64,000 nucleotides of DNA from Myxococcus fulvus (GCF_900111765.1 NZ_FOIB01000003.1:912524-976523); one strand, 5' to 3'. Shown: positions 16,281 through 26,998, numbered from the stretch's first letter. Notes: generated by a model not told the origin, from the sequence alone. Numbers and translations are program-made.

Positions 16281-19250
16281 CGCGTCCAGCACGTCCTCTA
16301 CCGCCGTCCCGGAGGCACCGAGTGGGAACGCCTCCCGCTGGAGCAGGCCATGGACATGGTCGCCGAGCGCGTGAAGCGCACCCGTGACGAGACCTGGGAA
16401 GACACCGACGTCAACGGCTTCAGCGTCCAGCGCACGCTGGGCCTCGCGCACCTGGGCGGCGCCACGCTCGACAACGAGGAGAACTACCTCCTCAAGAAGC
16501 TCTTCACCGCCCTCGGCATCGTCCAGGTGGAGAACCAGGCTCGAATATGACACTCGTCCACGGTGCCCGGTCTGGGCATCACGCTAGGACGTGGCGGGGC
16601 CACGACCTTCCAACAAGACCTGCGGAACTCTGACTGCATCCTCATCCAGGGCTCCAACATGGCCGAGTGTCACCCGGTGGGCTTCCAGTGGGTGATGGAG
16701 GCCAAGGCCCGGGGGGCGACGGTCATCCACGTGGACCCGCGCTACACGCGCACCAGCGCCGTGGCGAACCAGCACGTGCCCATCCGTGTCGGCTCGGACA
16801 TCGCGTTCCTCGGAGGGCTCGTGCGCTACGTGCTCGAGCACGAGCGCTACTTCAAGGAGTACGTCGTCCACTACACCAACGCCGCCAACCTGGTGCGCGA
16901 GGACTTCCAGGACACGGAGGACCTGGACGGGCTCTTCAGCGGCTTCCTGCCGAAGGAGAACAAGTACGACGTCAGCTCGTGGAGCTACGAGGGCGTCGAG
17001 GGCCCCACCCCCGCGTCCGGCCACAAGGAGCTCTACTCGGAGCCCGGCGCGGGCGAGGGTGAGACGCACGCCACCCTCATCACCGAGGCCACCAAGGACC
17101 CCACGCTCCAGCACCCGCGCTGCGTGTTCCAGGTCCTCCGACGTCACTTCCAGCGCTACACCCCGGCCATCGTCGCCAAGGTCTGCGGCGTCCCCGAGGA
17201 GCAGTTCCTGAAGGTCGCGGAGACACTCTGCGCCAACTCCGGTCGCGAGCGCACCACGGCGTTCTGCTACGCGGTGGGCTGGACGCAGCACTCGGTGGGC
17301 GTGCAGTACATCCGCACCGCGACCATCCTCCAGCTCCTGCTGGGCAACATCGGCCGGCCCGGTGGCGGAATCCTCGCGCTGCGCGGGCACTCGTCCATCC
17401 AGGGCTCCACGGACATCCCCACCCTGTTCAACCTGCTGCCGGGCTACCTGCCCATGCCGAGCTCCACCCAGTCCCCTTCCCTGGCCGACTACCTGGAGTC
17501 CCACACGTCCAGCACGGGCTGGTGGAGCAACTTCCCCAAGTACGTCGTCTCGCTCTTGAAGGCCTGGTTCGGGGACGCGGCGACCGAGGAGAACGAGTTC
17601 GGCTTCCGGCACCTGCCCCGGCTCACCGGCAATCACTCGCACATGCAGACGGTGGTCGACATGGCCGAGGGCCGCATCAAGGGCTACTTCGTCATGGGCG
17701 AGAACCCGGCGGTGGGCTCCATGAACGGGGCGCTCCAACGCAAGGGCCTGCGCCAGCTCGAGTGGCTGGTGGTCCGCGACTTCACGCTCATCGAGACGGC
17801 CGAGTTCTGGCGCACGACCCCCGAGGTCCAGCGAGGCGACGTGAGGACGGAGGACATCCGCACGGAGGTCTTCTTCTTCCCGGCCGCCGCGCACACGGAG
17901 AAGGACGGCTCCTTCACCAACACGCAGCGGATGCTCCAGTGGCACCACGCCGCGGTGGAGCCACGCGAGGACGTGCGCAGCGAGCTGCACTTCGCCTTCC
18001 ACCTGGGCCGCAGGCTCAAGCGGCTGTACGCGGGCTCGGGAGCGCCCAAGGACCAGGCGCTGCGCCAGCTGACGTGGGACTACCCGACCCACGGCGCACT
18101 CGAGGAACCGAGCGCCGAGGCGGTGCTCCGGGAGATCAACGGCTACACCGTGAAGGATGGCCAGCCGGTGAGCGGCTTCACCGCGCTGAAGGACGACGGC
18201 TCCACCGCGTGCGGTTGTTGGATCTACTCGGGCGCCTACGCGGATGGCGTGAACCAACCGGCGCGTCGCAAGCCGGGGCACGAGCAGACCTGGGTTGCGC
18301 CCGAGTGGGGCTGGGCGTGGCCCGCCAATCGCCGCATCCTCTACAACCGGGCCTCCGCGGACCCGCAGGGCCGTCCCTGGAGCGAGCGGAAGAAGTACGT
18401 CTGGTGGGACGAGACCCAGCGCAAGTGGACCGGCGAGGACGTCCCCGACTGCATCGCGGACCGCCCTCCGGACCATCGCCCTCCTCCCGGCACCAAGGGC
18501 ATCGATTCCCTGGCCGGGGATGATCCATTCATCATGCAGGCCGACGGCAAGGCCTGGCTGTTCGCGCCGAGCGGGATGCTCGATGGGCCTCTGCCCACGC
18601 ACTACGAGCCCATGGAGTCGCCGGTGAAGAACGCGCTCTACGGGCAGCAGTGCAACCCGACGCGGCTGGAGTGGCACCGCAAGGGCAACCCCTACCACCG
18701 CGCGTGGGGAGACCCGCGCTACCCCTTCATCCTCACCACGTACCGACTCACCGAACACCACACGGCGGGCGGCATGAGTCGCTGGCTGTCCTGGCTCAGC
18801 GAGCTCCAACCGGAACAGTTCTGCGAGGTCTCCGTGGAGCTGGCTCGCGAGCGGGGGCTGAGCAACGGCGGCTGGGCCACGCTGCGCACGGCGCGTGGGG
18901 ACCTGGAGTGCCGGGTGCTCGTCACCGAGCGCCTGCGTCCGTTGAAGCTCAACGGCACGTCGGTGCACCAGGTGGGCATCCCGTATCACTGGGGCGTGAC
19001 GGGCCGCTCGCGCGCGGATGGCGCGAATGAGCTGCTGGGCTTCGTCGCCGACCCCAACGTGGACATCCAGGAGTCGAAGGCCCTCACCTGTGATCTCATC
19101 GCGGGTCGACACGCCACGCGGGCCCGGGCGGCGACGGGAGCCACGCCTCCCGCCCTGCCCTCGGACCTGGCGCCGCACCGCCGTGACAGCCTCGCCGCGG
19201 GCGAGGTCGACCATGTCCCCTGGCAGGAGAAGAAGGACGAGGAGCGATAG
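15981..19250 (+). CDS. Formate dehydrogenase catalytic (alpha) subunit, predicted selenoprotein (TGA 16548-16550 read as Sec)
   Basis: A molybdopterin oxidoreductase of about 1089 residues that oxidises formate to CO2 and passes electrons to the Fe-S subunit. The GTG at 15981 has GGGAGG six bases upstream. The N-terminal 4Fe-4S cluster ligands are C51, C54, C58 and C86. The frame meets TGA at codon 190, in the context QARI-TGA-HSSTVPGLG, exactly where family members have Cys or Sec as the Mo/W ligand followed by the catalytic His. The frame then continues unbroken to 19250. A SECIS-like hairpin follows the TGA. The bis-MGD domains (HPVGFQWVMEAKARGATVIH, GNIGRPGGGILALRGH) and C-terminal domain (TTYRLTEHHTAGGMSRW) are complete. 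There is no Tat signal, suggesting a cytoplasmic-facing enzyme. It is the first gene of an fdh-nrfD operon. Confidence 0.9.
16548..16579 (+). promoter_or_regulatory. Selenocysteine UGA codon and SECIS-like hairpin
   Basis: UGA is at 16548-16550. Downstream, GUGCCC at 16563-16568 pairs with GGGCAU at 16574-16579 (one G-U pair), closing a GGUCU loop at 16569-16573. The loop begins 18 bases after the UGA. From memory, the E. coli fdhF SECIS has the same GGUCU apical sequence and the same 18-base distance, which are features recognised by SelB. This supports decoding as selenocysteine rather than termination. Confidence 0.85.
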
Positions 19251-19253
19251 CGC

Positions 19254-20051
19254 ATGAGTCGCAAGGGCTTCTTCACCGATTCGACGGTGTGCATCGGCTG
19301 CAAGGCCTGTGAGGTGGCTTGCAAGCAATGGAACCAGCTCCCCGACGACGGCTTCCACTTCACCGGGATGTCGTATGACCAGACCGGGGATTTGGGCTGC
19401 TCGACCTGGAGGCACGTGGCCTTCGTGGAGCGGCCGGTGCCGATGCCGGGCCACTCGACGGGCGTGGGGGACTTCTCGTGGTTGATGGTGTCGGACGTCT
19501 GCAAGCACTGTCAGCGCGCGGGCTGTCTGGAGGCGTGTCCCACGGGCGCCATCGTCCGCACGGAGTTCGACACCGTCTACGTCCAGCCGGATGTCTGCAA
19601 TGGCTGCGGCTACTGCGTGGTGGGCTGTCCCTTCGGCGTCATCGACCGGCGACCGGATGACGGCCGGGCCTGGAAGTGCACCCTCTGCTACGACCGGATT
19701 GGCGAGGGCATGACGCCCGCCTGCGCGAAGGCGTGCCCCACCGAGTCCATCGTCTACGGGGACCTCGATGTGCTGCACGAGCGCGCGGACCATCGACTGC
19801 GTGAGCTGCATTCACAAGGCATCATCAGCGCCTATCTCTACGGGAAGGACGCGACGAACCAGCCAGGGACGGGCGGGCTCAACGCCTTCTTCCTGCTCGT
19901 GGATCGCCCGGAGGTCTACAACCTGCCGCCGGACCCCGTCGTCCCGACGATGAAGGCCGGACAGGCCTGGGGCGCGGTGGCCGTGGGAGCGCTCGGGATG
20001 GCGGCCATGGCCGTGGGCGCGGTGCTGCTCGGTCGTCGAGGGGACTCATGA
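19254..20051 (+). CDS. Formate dehydrogenase Fe-S (beta) subunit, four 4Fe-4S clusters
   Basis: A 265-residue electron-transfer subunit. Four cysteine groups are present: CIGCKACEVAC near residue 13, CKHCQRAGCLEACPTGA near 83, CNGCGYCVVGCPFG near 115, and CTLCYD with CAKACPTES near 143. Each gives ligands for ferredoxin-like 4Fe-4S clusters, as in FdnH/HybA-type subunits. A single hydrophobic C-terminal helix, WGAVAVGALGMAAMAVGAVL (about 239-258), probably anchors it in the inner membrane. It starts 3 bp after the catalytic subunit's stop and its stop overlaps the next start (ATGA), so the three genes are one translationally coupled operon. It links the selenoprotein active site to the NrfD-like membrane subunit. 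Confidence 0.92.
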   Translation: MSRKGFFTDSTVCIGCKACEVACKQWNQLPDDGFHFTGMSYDQTGDLGCSTWRHVAFVERPVPMPGHSTGVGDFSWLMVSDVCKHCQRAGCLEACPTGAIVRTEFDTVYVQPDVCNGCGYCVVGCPFGVIDRRPDDGRAWKCTLCYDRIGEGMTPACAKACPTESIVYGDLDVLHERADHRLRELHSQGIISAYLYGKDATNQPGTGGLNAFFLLVDRPEVYNLPPDPVVPTMKAGQAWGAVAVGALGMAAMAVGAVLLGRRGDS

Positions 20052-21202
20052 GCGCGCGTGACGCCGAAGACACCTTCCTGGACAGGCTCCAGCGGCGCTC
20101 GGACGGCCGCAATGTGAACCCGGCCCTGGGGACGCTGCTCGGCGAGGGCGCACAGCAGCGGGTGACGGACCTGGACCGCGCCAATCCGACCCATGGGGTC
20201 CAGGCTCAAGTTCCGTCCCACTTCGTCGCGGACACCGTGGATGCGCCGAGCTACCACGGGCTGGCCGCCATCAAGCAGCCGGTGTGGATCGCCACCGTGC
20301 CCGCGTATCTCTTCGTGGGAGGGGTCGCGGGCGCGGCGAGCCTGCTGGGGCTGGCCATCGATGTGCTCGGCGAGAAGTCGATGGAGCGGCTCGCGCGGCG
20401 CTGCGCTCTGCTGGGGACCGCGGGGGACATGGTCAGCGCGGGGTTGTTGATCGCCGACCTCGGACGCCCGACGCGCTTCTTGAACATGCTGCGAGTGTTC
20501 CGGCCCACGTCGCCGATGAGCGTGGGCTCGTGGGTGCTCGCGCTGTCGGGAGCGCTCAACACGGCGGGCCTGGTGCTGGGGAAGTCGCGAGGTGTGCTCG
20601 GTGTCACGGGCAAGGTCGCGGGGTATTCGGCCGCGCTGCTGGGCATGCCGCTGGCGGGCTACACGGCGGTGCTGCTCAACAACACGGCCGTGCCGCTGTG
20701 GCAGTCCACGCGTCGCACCCTGCCCTTGTTCTTCATGGCCTCGGCGAGCGCGAGCGCGGGGAGTCTGTTGTCCCTGGCCCCGCACTCGGAGCGAGAGGCG
20801 GACGTGCTGCGGCCGTATCGCCTCGCGGGCAAGGCCGCGGAGGTGGTGATGGCGCACGTGGTGGAGCTCGACGCGCGCCGGGCTCCGGAGGTCGCCCGGC
20901 CGCTCTCCGAGGGTCTGTCGGGGGTGCTCTGGAAGACCTCCCGGGCTTGCTCCGTGGCGGGGTTGGCGGTGGATGCCCTCCCGGGGAGGCAGCGCTGGAA
21001 GCAGGTGGCGGCGGACGTGCTGACGACGGTGGGCGCGGTGGCGGCGCGCTTCGCCGTGTTCCATGGCGGGCAGGCATCCGCGAGGAATCCGCAGGCGACG
21101 TTCAAGCCGCAGCGACAGGGCCATGGGGCCGCGGAGGTGACGGGGCACGCGGTGGCCTCGGATGGGAAGCCCTGGAGCTTCCCGCTGCCGGTGGTGCGGT
21201 GA
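20048..21202 (+). CDS. NrfD/PsrC-family quinone-interacting membrane subunit
   Basis: A 384-residue integral membrane protein of the NrfD/PsrC family, the haem-free membrane subunit that exchanges electrons with the quinone pool. A polar N-terminal 75 residues includes the conserved PSYHGLAAIKQPVWIATVPAY lead-in. Eight or so spans follow, among them YLFVGGVAGAASLLGLAIDV and MSVGSWVLALSGALN. The segment DLGRPTRFLNMLRVFRPTSP (about residues 138-157) is a typical family motif. The C-terminal soluble tail is about 50 residues. It is the third gene of the formate dehydrogenase operon, overlapping the beta subunit by 4 bp. Together the three are predicted to form a formate:quinone oxidoreductase. 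Confidence 0.9.
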   Translation: MSARDAEDTFLDRLQRRSDGRNVNPALGTLLGEGAQQRVTDLDRANPTHGVQAQVPSHFVADTVDAPSYHGLAAIKQPVWIATVPAYLFVGGVAGAASLLGLAIDVLGEKSMERLARRCALLGTAGDMVSAGLLIADLGRPTRFLNMLRVFRPTSPMSVGSWVLALSGALNTAGLVLGKSRGVLGVTGKVAGYSAALLGMPLAGYTAVLLNNTAVPLWQSTRRTLPLFFMASASASAGSLLSLAPHSEREADVLRPYRLAGKAAEVVMAHVVELDARRAPEVARPLSEGLSGVLWKTSRACSVAGLAVDALPGRQRWKQVAADVLTTVGAVAARFAVFHGGQASARNPQATFKPQRQGHGAAEVTGHAVASDGKPWSFPLPVVR

Positions 21203-21314
21203 GGGTGCGCCCTGGTGGTTCGGCCCTGTCTGGGGAGGGGCGCTGATACCAGGGGTAGTGGCTCCCACGAGGCCCTCCCTTTTGGTCGCCAGGAGCGATA
21301 AACCTGGGGGAACC

Positions 21315-22421
21315 ATGGCCGAGACCTCTTCGCTGAACATCCCCACTGTCGACCTTGCAGACCTTGCCTCCGGCGAGGCGAGCCGCATCGAGCGCGCCGC
21401 TGCGGCGCTGCGTGAGGCGTTTGGCGTCTTCGGGCTGGTGTACATCAAGAACCACGGCGTCGACACGCAGGCGCTCAACCGCTACTACGACGCCTTCGCG
21501 GCCTTCATCGCGCGCTCGGCCGAGGCGAAGAAGCCCTATGGTCGCGCGGAGCTCTGGTACCAGCGGGGCTGGACGCCGCCGAACACCGAGGTGGCCGTCG
21601 CCGGCAATGGTCAGCCGGACTTCAAGGAGTGCTACTTCGTCGCGCCCTACCCCAACGACGAGGTGGCGGCGATGGAGTTCCCGGAGCTGTATCCCGAGAA
21701 CGTCTGGCCGCCCGACGCGCCGGAGTACTTCCAGGAAGGCATCGTGACGTTGGGGCGCTCGCTCCACGAGGCGGGCCTCAAGCTGCTGCGAGGCTCGGCC
21801 GTCGCGCTGGGGCTGCCCGAGGACACCTTCACCTCGCTCTGCGAGCGGGCTCCGCACATCACCCGCGCGCTCCAGTACCTGCCGCTGCGACCGGAGCAGG
21901 TGAACACGGACATCGTCTGGGGCGAGGAGCACACGGACTTCAACCTGCTCACGCTGCTGCCCGGTGGCCGGTTCCTGAACCCCGAGGGCAAGGCCGCGCC
22001 GAGCCCGGATGACAAGAGCGGGCTGTATCTGCGCACGCGCGCGACGGACGAGGATCCGCAGGGTCGCAAGGTCCGTGGCACCGCGCCGGCGGGCTGCATC
22101 GTCGCGCAGGTGGGGCAGCAGTTGGAGATCCTCACGGGCGGCACGTTCCTGGCGACGCCTCACGTGATCACGGCGCCCGGAGTCGCGGGCTGGCAGCGTC
22201 AGTCCGCCGCGCACTTCGTGCATGTGCACACCAGCGCGGTCTTGTTCCCGCTGGAGAAGTTCCGCACGCCCACGGCCATCCGCAGCTACGCGCCGCCGGT
22301 GCTCGCGGGGACGTATGACATCAAGACGCTCGTCGACATCGGCCTCGCGCCGCCGAGCGCGCTCGACAAGCTGGGCTATCGCCACTACGACCGGCTCAAC
22401 CGTCAGCGCGCGGGCGAGTAG
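21315..22421 (+). CDS. 2-oxoglutarate/Fe(II)-dependent oxygenase, isopenicillin N synthase-like
   Basis: A 368-residue member of the IPNS-like 2OG-Fe(II) dioxygenase superfamily. The N-terminal DIOX_N-like part (IPTVDLADL, then FGVFGLVYIKNHGVD near residue 37) is followed by the double-stranded beta-helix. The iron triad is H206 and D208 (GEEHTDFN) with H283 (TPHVI). The ATG at 21315 lies after a GGGGG purine tract; the upstream open frame belongs to intergenic sequence. Members hydroxylate, desaturate or cyclise small molecules; the substrate here is unknown. A 113-bp gap separates it from the formate dehydrogenase operon on the same strand. A strong inverted repeat follows its stop. Confidence 0.86.
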   Translation: MAETSSLNIPTVDLADLASGEASRIERAAAALREAFGVFGLVYIKNHGVDTQALNRYYDAFAAFIARSAEAKKPYGRAELWYQRGWTPPNTEVAVAGNGQPDFKECYFVAPYPNDEVAAMEFPELYPENVWPPDAPEYFQEGIVTLGRSLHEAGLKLLRGSAVALGLPEDTFTSLCERAPHITRALQYLPLRPEQVNTDIVWGEEHTDFNLLTLLPGGRFLNPEGKAAPSPDDKSGLYLRTRATDEDPQGRKVRGTAPAGCIVAQVGQQLEILTGGTFLATPHVITAPGVAGWQRQSAAHFVHVHTSAVLFPLEKFRTPTAIRSYAPPVLAGTYDIKTLVDIGLAPPSALDKLGYRHYDRLNRQRAGE

Positions 22422-22438
22422 TTCCGCGGCGAATCAAG

Positions 22439-22491
22439 ACAAAGACAGACATGAATTGTGTTGGATTTGAGCAATCAATGTCTGTCTTTGT
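22439..22491. terminator. Bidirectional terminator-like inverted repeat
   Basis: Arms of 20 bases at 22439-22458 (ACAAAGACAGACATGAATTG) and 22472-22491 pair with only two mismatches around a 13-base loop; the outer 14 pairs are perfect. It begins 18 bp after the oxygenase stop. Both sides are A/T-rich (TTTGTTTGGG rightward, TTTGTCTTGATT leftward), consistent with termination in both directions. Confidence 0.7.
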
Positions 22492-22807
22492 TTGGGTAAA
22501 TACCCTCCCCGTCCAGGTCCTTCAATCCCACCTGATGGTTCGTGCATGTAGGCATGAAGCTCTGCCGCAGTACGACCGCAGCCAGAGGGTCCTGAAAAAT
22601 GGCTGAAGAGTCGTTCATGTAGGCATTGTCCTCCATGACGCAGCTCACGGTGGGGCGACAGGCCCTCAAAAAAACAACTGATAATTCGTTCATGTAGGCA
22701 TTGGGCAGCTGGCAAGTGTCATCGCCTGCAAGGGACGCAGCGGAAAAACCACTGAACATCATGACAGTGGCTCTCAGAAGGAATCGCGATGCGAAACAGA
22801 CGCACAA
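22475..22807 (-). CDS. Putative small secreted repeat protein, possibly degenerate
   Basis: A weak candidate of 110 codons from a TTG start. An internal ATG at 22762 would leave 95 codons but only a rudimentary signal peptide. From the TTG the product begins with a plausible signal peptide (RFLLRATVMMFSGFSAASLA). Two 25-residue units follow, each with Cys-x4-5-NAYMN(E/D) at its centre. A third copy of the repeat (HAYMHE) is present in the DNA but in another frame, because the spacing is 71 rather than 75 bp. This suggests a frameshifted third unit. The stop lies inside the bidirectional inverted repeat, which would terminate this gene too. The region is less GC-rich than its surroundings. It overlaps the start of the rightward lipoprotein gene by 19 bp, which counts against it. 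Confidence 0.33.
   Translation of the reverse strand: MCVCFASRFLLRATVMMFSGFSAASLAGDDTCQLPNAYMNELSVVFLRACRPTVSCVMEDNAYMNDSSAIFQDPLAAVVLRQSFMPTCTNHQVGLKDLDGEGIYPNKDRH
22545..22701. repeat. Three copies of CATGTAGGCAT
   Basis: The 11-mer CATGTAGGCAT occurs at 22545-22555, 22616-22626 and 22691-22701, at spacings of 71 and 75 bp. Flanking bases are also partly conserved (TCGTTCATGTAGGCATTG in the last two). Read leftward it encodes the NAYMN core of the candidate protein at 22475-22807. It may instead be a non-coding tandem element. Confidence 0.7.
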
Positions 22808-23235
22808 CGACCTTGCTCGTGGCGATCAGCCTGAGCCTGGTGATGGCGGCGGGATGCGCGCAGAAGCCAGATGTCCCCGGCTCTCCCGAGGATGTCTATC
22901 GGCGCTTCGCGCTCGCGAACCTCACCGGCAGTGAGCAGGCCATCCGCCCACTCATCATCGACCACCCGGACGCGGCGATCTTGTGGTCGGAAGGGGCCTA
23001 CCCCGCGGACGTGGCGGAGGAGCTTGGCAAGCACTACCGCGAGATGAAGATCGTCCGCATCGAGGAAAAGTTCGAGTGGGTCCTCATGAAGGGCTCCGAC
23101 TCTCCCATTCCGATGGAACTTCGTCGCATCGACGGAGTGTGGCGATTCGATGCGTCGCCGATCATCGACTTCCGCAAGCGGGCCGCCGCCCAGCGGGGAG
23201 CCGACGTCCAGTCGGCACCCCTGAAAAACCCCTGA
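22789..23235 (+). CDS. Hypothetical lipoprotein
   Basis: A 148-residue predicted lipoprotein. The N-terminus RNRRTTTLLVAISLSLVMAAGC ends in a clear lipobox with Cys at residue 23. An AAGGA site precedes the ATG. The mature domain (SPEDVYRRFALANLTGSEQA, then IEEKFEWVLMKGS, ELRRIDGVWRFDASPIIDFR) looks like a small alpha+beta NTF2-like (SnoaL/DUF4878-type) domain. In that fold a helix is followed by a curved sheet that ends in a GVWRFD strand. No catalytic residues can be assigned. It is probably attached to the periplasmic or outer membrane. It is convergent with the leucine catabolic operon. Confidence 0.72.
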   Translation: MRNRRTTTLLVAISLSLVMAAGCAQKPDVPGSPEDVYRRFALANLTGSEQAIRPLIIDHPDAAILWSEGAYPADVAEELGKHYREMKIVRIEEKFEWVLMKGSDSPIPMELRRIDGVWRFDASPIIDFRKRAAAQRGADVQSAPLKNP

Positions 23236-23330
23236 GAGTCTGTTCAGGGTGAGCGCGCGCCGCGACGCCAAGCGGCGGCGAGAATCCGGCGCCGGGCCAC
23301 GACACGAGCCTCACTCCACGAAGAAGCAAA

Positions 23331-23358
23331 GGCAGCGTCGGGAACCCACGACGCTGCC
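23331..23358 (-). terminator. Terminator of the leucine catabolic operon
   Basis: GGCAGCGTCG at 23331-23340 pairs perfectly with CGACGCTGCC at 23349-23358 around an eight-base loop. Read leftward, the hairpin lies 10 bp after the carboxylase alpha-subunit stop and is followed by TTTGCTTCTT. This is a reasonable intrinsic terminator for the operon. Confidence 0.75.
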
Positions 23359-23368
23359 CCACCCTGCT

Positions 23369-25381
23369 TCAGGCCACCTTCTCCTCGATGACCGCGAGCT
23401 CCGTCCCCTCGCTCACCTGCTCACCGGGGTGATGCCGGAAGCTCGCGAGCACGCCGTCGCGCGGGGCGGAGATGGTGATCTCCATCTTCATCGCCTCCAT
23501 CACCAGCAGCGGCGTGCCCTTGGAGACCTTCGCCCCCACCTCGGCCAGGTGCGCGATCACCTTGCCCGGCATCGGCGCGCGCAGCCCTCCCTCCGCCTCC
23601 GGAGCGGTCGCCTCGACGTCGAGCGGATCGAACGACTCCAGCTCCCACCGGCGCCCCCGCGCGAACACACTCCAGCGCGCCCCCACCGGGACCACCGTCG
23701 CGTGCACCGTCCCCTCGGGCGACGCCAGCGTCACCGCGTCCCGCGCGCCCACCGTGAAGCGCACCGGCACCCGCGCCGCGCCGTCCTGCCCCCCCGGCGC
23801 GGACACCCGCATCACATACGCCCCAGGCCCGGTCTGCTCGGCGCGAATCTCCCGCACCACGTCCCCCTGGCGCAGCGTCACCAGGAACGGCGCCACCGCG
23901 CCCAGCCGGAACCCATCCAGCTGCGCCCACGGCGAGCCCGGCTCCTCCTTCGCGGCCTCGTCACGCGCCCGCGAGAGCACCGCCACCGCGCCCAGCCGCC
24001 AGATGTCGTCGGGAATCTCCCCCTTGGGCGGCTGCAGCGCCTCGCGCTCACGCTCGATGAGACTCGTGTCCAGGTTCGCCTGGGAGAACGACGCCGTCCT
24101 CACCAGTCGTCCCAGGAACTCCACGTTGTTCGCCACGCCCACGACCTGGTAGCGCTCCAGCGCCTCGCGCATCTGCCGCAGCGCCGCCTCCCGGTCCTCG
24201 CCCCAGACGATCAACTTCGCGATCATCGGGTCGTAGTGCGTGGAGATCTCATCCCCCTGCTCCACACCCGTGTCCACGCGCACGTGCCGCGACGTCTCCG
24301 GCGGCACCAGGTGCACCAGCCGACCCACGGACGGGATGAAGCCCGCGTCCGGGTTCTCCGCGTAGATGCGCGCCTCCATCGCGTGGCCCCGGATGGACAG
24401 CTCCGCCTGCGTCTTCGGCAGCCGCTCCCCGGAGGCCACCCGCAGCTGCCACTCCACCAGGTCCAGGCCGGTGATCTCCTCCGTGACGGGGTGCTCCACC
24501 TGGAGACGCGTGTTCATCTCCATGAAGTAGAAGTTCCCCGCGGGGTCCGCGATGAACTCCACCGTGCCCGCGCCCACGTAGTTCACCGCCTTGGCGGCGA
24601 GGATGGCCGTCTCGCCCATCTTCGCGCGCAGGGCCTCCGTCATCCCCGGCGCCGGCGCCTCCTCGAGCACCTTCTGGTGACGCCGCTGCACCGAGCAGTC
24701 CCGCTCGAACAGGTGCACGTAGTTTCCGTGCGTGTCACCGAACACCTGCACCTCGATGTGCCGCGGCCGCTCGACGTACTTCTCGATGAGCACCAGGTCC
24801 GAGCCGAACGCGCCCAGCGCCTCGCGCCGACACGACGCCAGCTGCGCCTCCAGGTCCTCCGCGCGGTCCACCCGGCGCATGCCCTTGCCACCACCGCCCG
24901 CGCTCGCCTTGATGAGCACCGGGAAGCCGATGCGCTTCGCCTCTTCCCTGAGCCGCTCCAGTCCCTGCTCGTCGCCGTGGTAGCCCGGCGTCGTCGGCAC
25001 CTTCGCCTTCTCCATCAGCGCCTTGGACGCGGACTTGGAGCCCATCGCCCGGATGGACTCGGCGTTCGGCCCCACGAAGACGATGCCCGCCGCCGCGCAG
25101 GCCTCGGCGAGCACGGGGTTCTCCGAGAGGAAGCCGTAGCCCGGGTGGATGGCCTGGGCGCCCGTCTTCTTCGCCGCGTCGATGAGCTTCTCCACCACCA
25201 GATACGACTCGCGCGCGGCGGGAGGCCCCAGCCGGACGGCCTCGTCCGCCAGCCGGACGTGACGGGCGCCCGCGTCGGCGTCCGAATAGACGGCCACCGT
25301 GCGGATACCGAGCCGACGCGCCGTGCGGATGATGCGGCAGGCAATCTCGCCGCGATTCGCGATGAGCAGACTTTCGAACAT
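23369..25381 (-). CDS. Methylcrotonyl-CoA carboxylase biotin-containing (alpha) subunit
   Basis: A 670-residue acyl-CoA carboxylase alpha subunit. The biotin carboxylase domain (about 1-450) opens with FESLLIANRGEIACRIIRTA and holds the ATP-grasp glycine loop KASAGGGGKGMRRV near residue 160 and EMNTRLQVEHPVTE near 290. A linker domain is followed by a C-terminal biotinyl domain with VMEAMKMEI near 635, the Lys being the biotin site. This domain order fits MCC and propionyl-CoA carboxylases. The MCC assignment rests mainly on the adjacent beta subunit and isovaleryl-CoA dehydrogenase. The reaction carboxylates 3-methylcrotonyl-CoA in leucine breakdown. It is the last gene of the operon, 9 bp after the beta subunit. 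Confidence 0.9.
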   Translation of the reverse strand: MFESLLIANRGEIACRIIRTARRLGIRTVAVYSDADAGARHVRLADEAVRLGPPAARESYLVVEKLIDAAKKTGAQAIHPGYGFLSENPVLAEACAAAGIVFVGPNAESIRAMGSKSASKALMEKAKVPTTPGYHGDEQGLERLREEAKRIGFPVLIKASAGGGGKGMRRVDRAEDLEAQLASCRREALGAFGSDLVLIEKYVERPRHIEVQVFGDTHGNYVHLFERDCSVQRRHQKVLEEAPAPGMTEALRAKMGETAILAAKAVNYVGAGTVEFIADPAGNFYFMEMNTRLQVEHPVTEEITGLDLVEWQLRVASGERLPKTQAELSIRGHAMEARIYAENPDAGFIPSVGRLVHLVPPETSRHVRVDTGVEQGDEISTHYDPMIAKLIVWGEDREAALRQMREALERYQVVGVANNVEFLGRLVRTASFSQANLDTSLIEREREALQPPKGEIPDDIWRLGAVAVLSRARDEAAKEEPGSPWAQLDGFRLGAVAPFLVTLRQGDVVREIRAEQTGPGAYVMRVSAPGGQDGAARVPVRFTVGARDAVTLASPEGTVHATVVPVGARWSVFARGRRWELESFDPLDVEATAPEAEGGLRAPMPGKVIAHLAEVGAKVSKGTPLLVMEAMKMEITISAPRDGVLASFRHHPGEQVSEGTELAVIEEKVA

Positions 25382-25390
25382 GGTCGAGTC

Positions 25391-26998
<1,608 letters not shown>

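Noticed and set aside
16548..16562. Stop codon splitting formate dehydrogenase into two genes or a pseudogene
   Set aside because: The frame is identical on both sides, the position is the known Cys/Sec site and a SECIS-like hairpin follows, so recoding is the better explanation.
16584..19811. 1075-codon leftward open frame opposite the formate dehydrogenase genes
   Set aside because: It is antisense to well-supported genes, has a His/Arg/Val-rich composition typical of high-GC mirror frames and no recognisable domain.
22545..22701. CRISPR array
   Set aside because: Only three 11-bp repeats at unequal 71/75-bp spacing, with partly coding character and no cas genes.
22434..22715. 93-codon leftward frame overlapping the repeat island
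   Set aside because: It reads two of the three repeats as CLHER and only the last as HAYMHE, and has no signal peptide or start signal; the 22475-22807 frame is the better, though weak, candidate.
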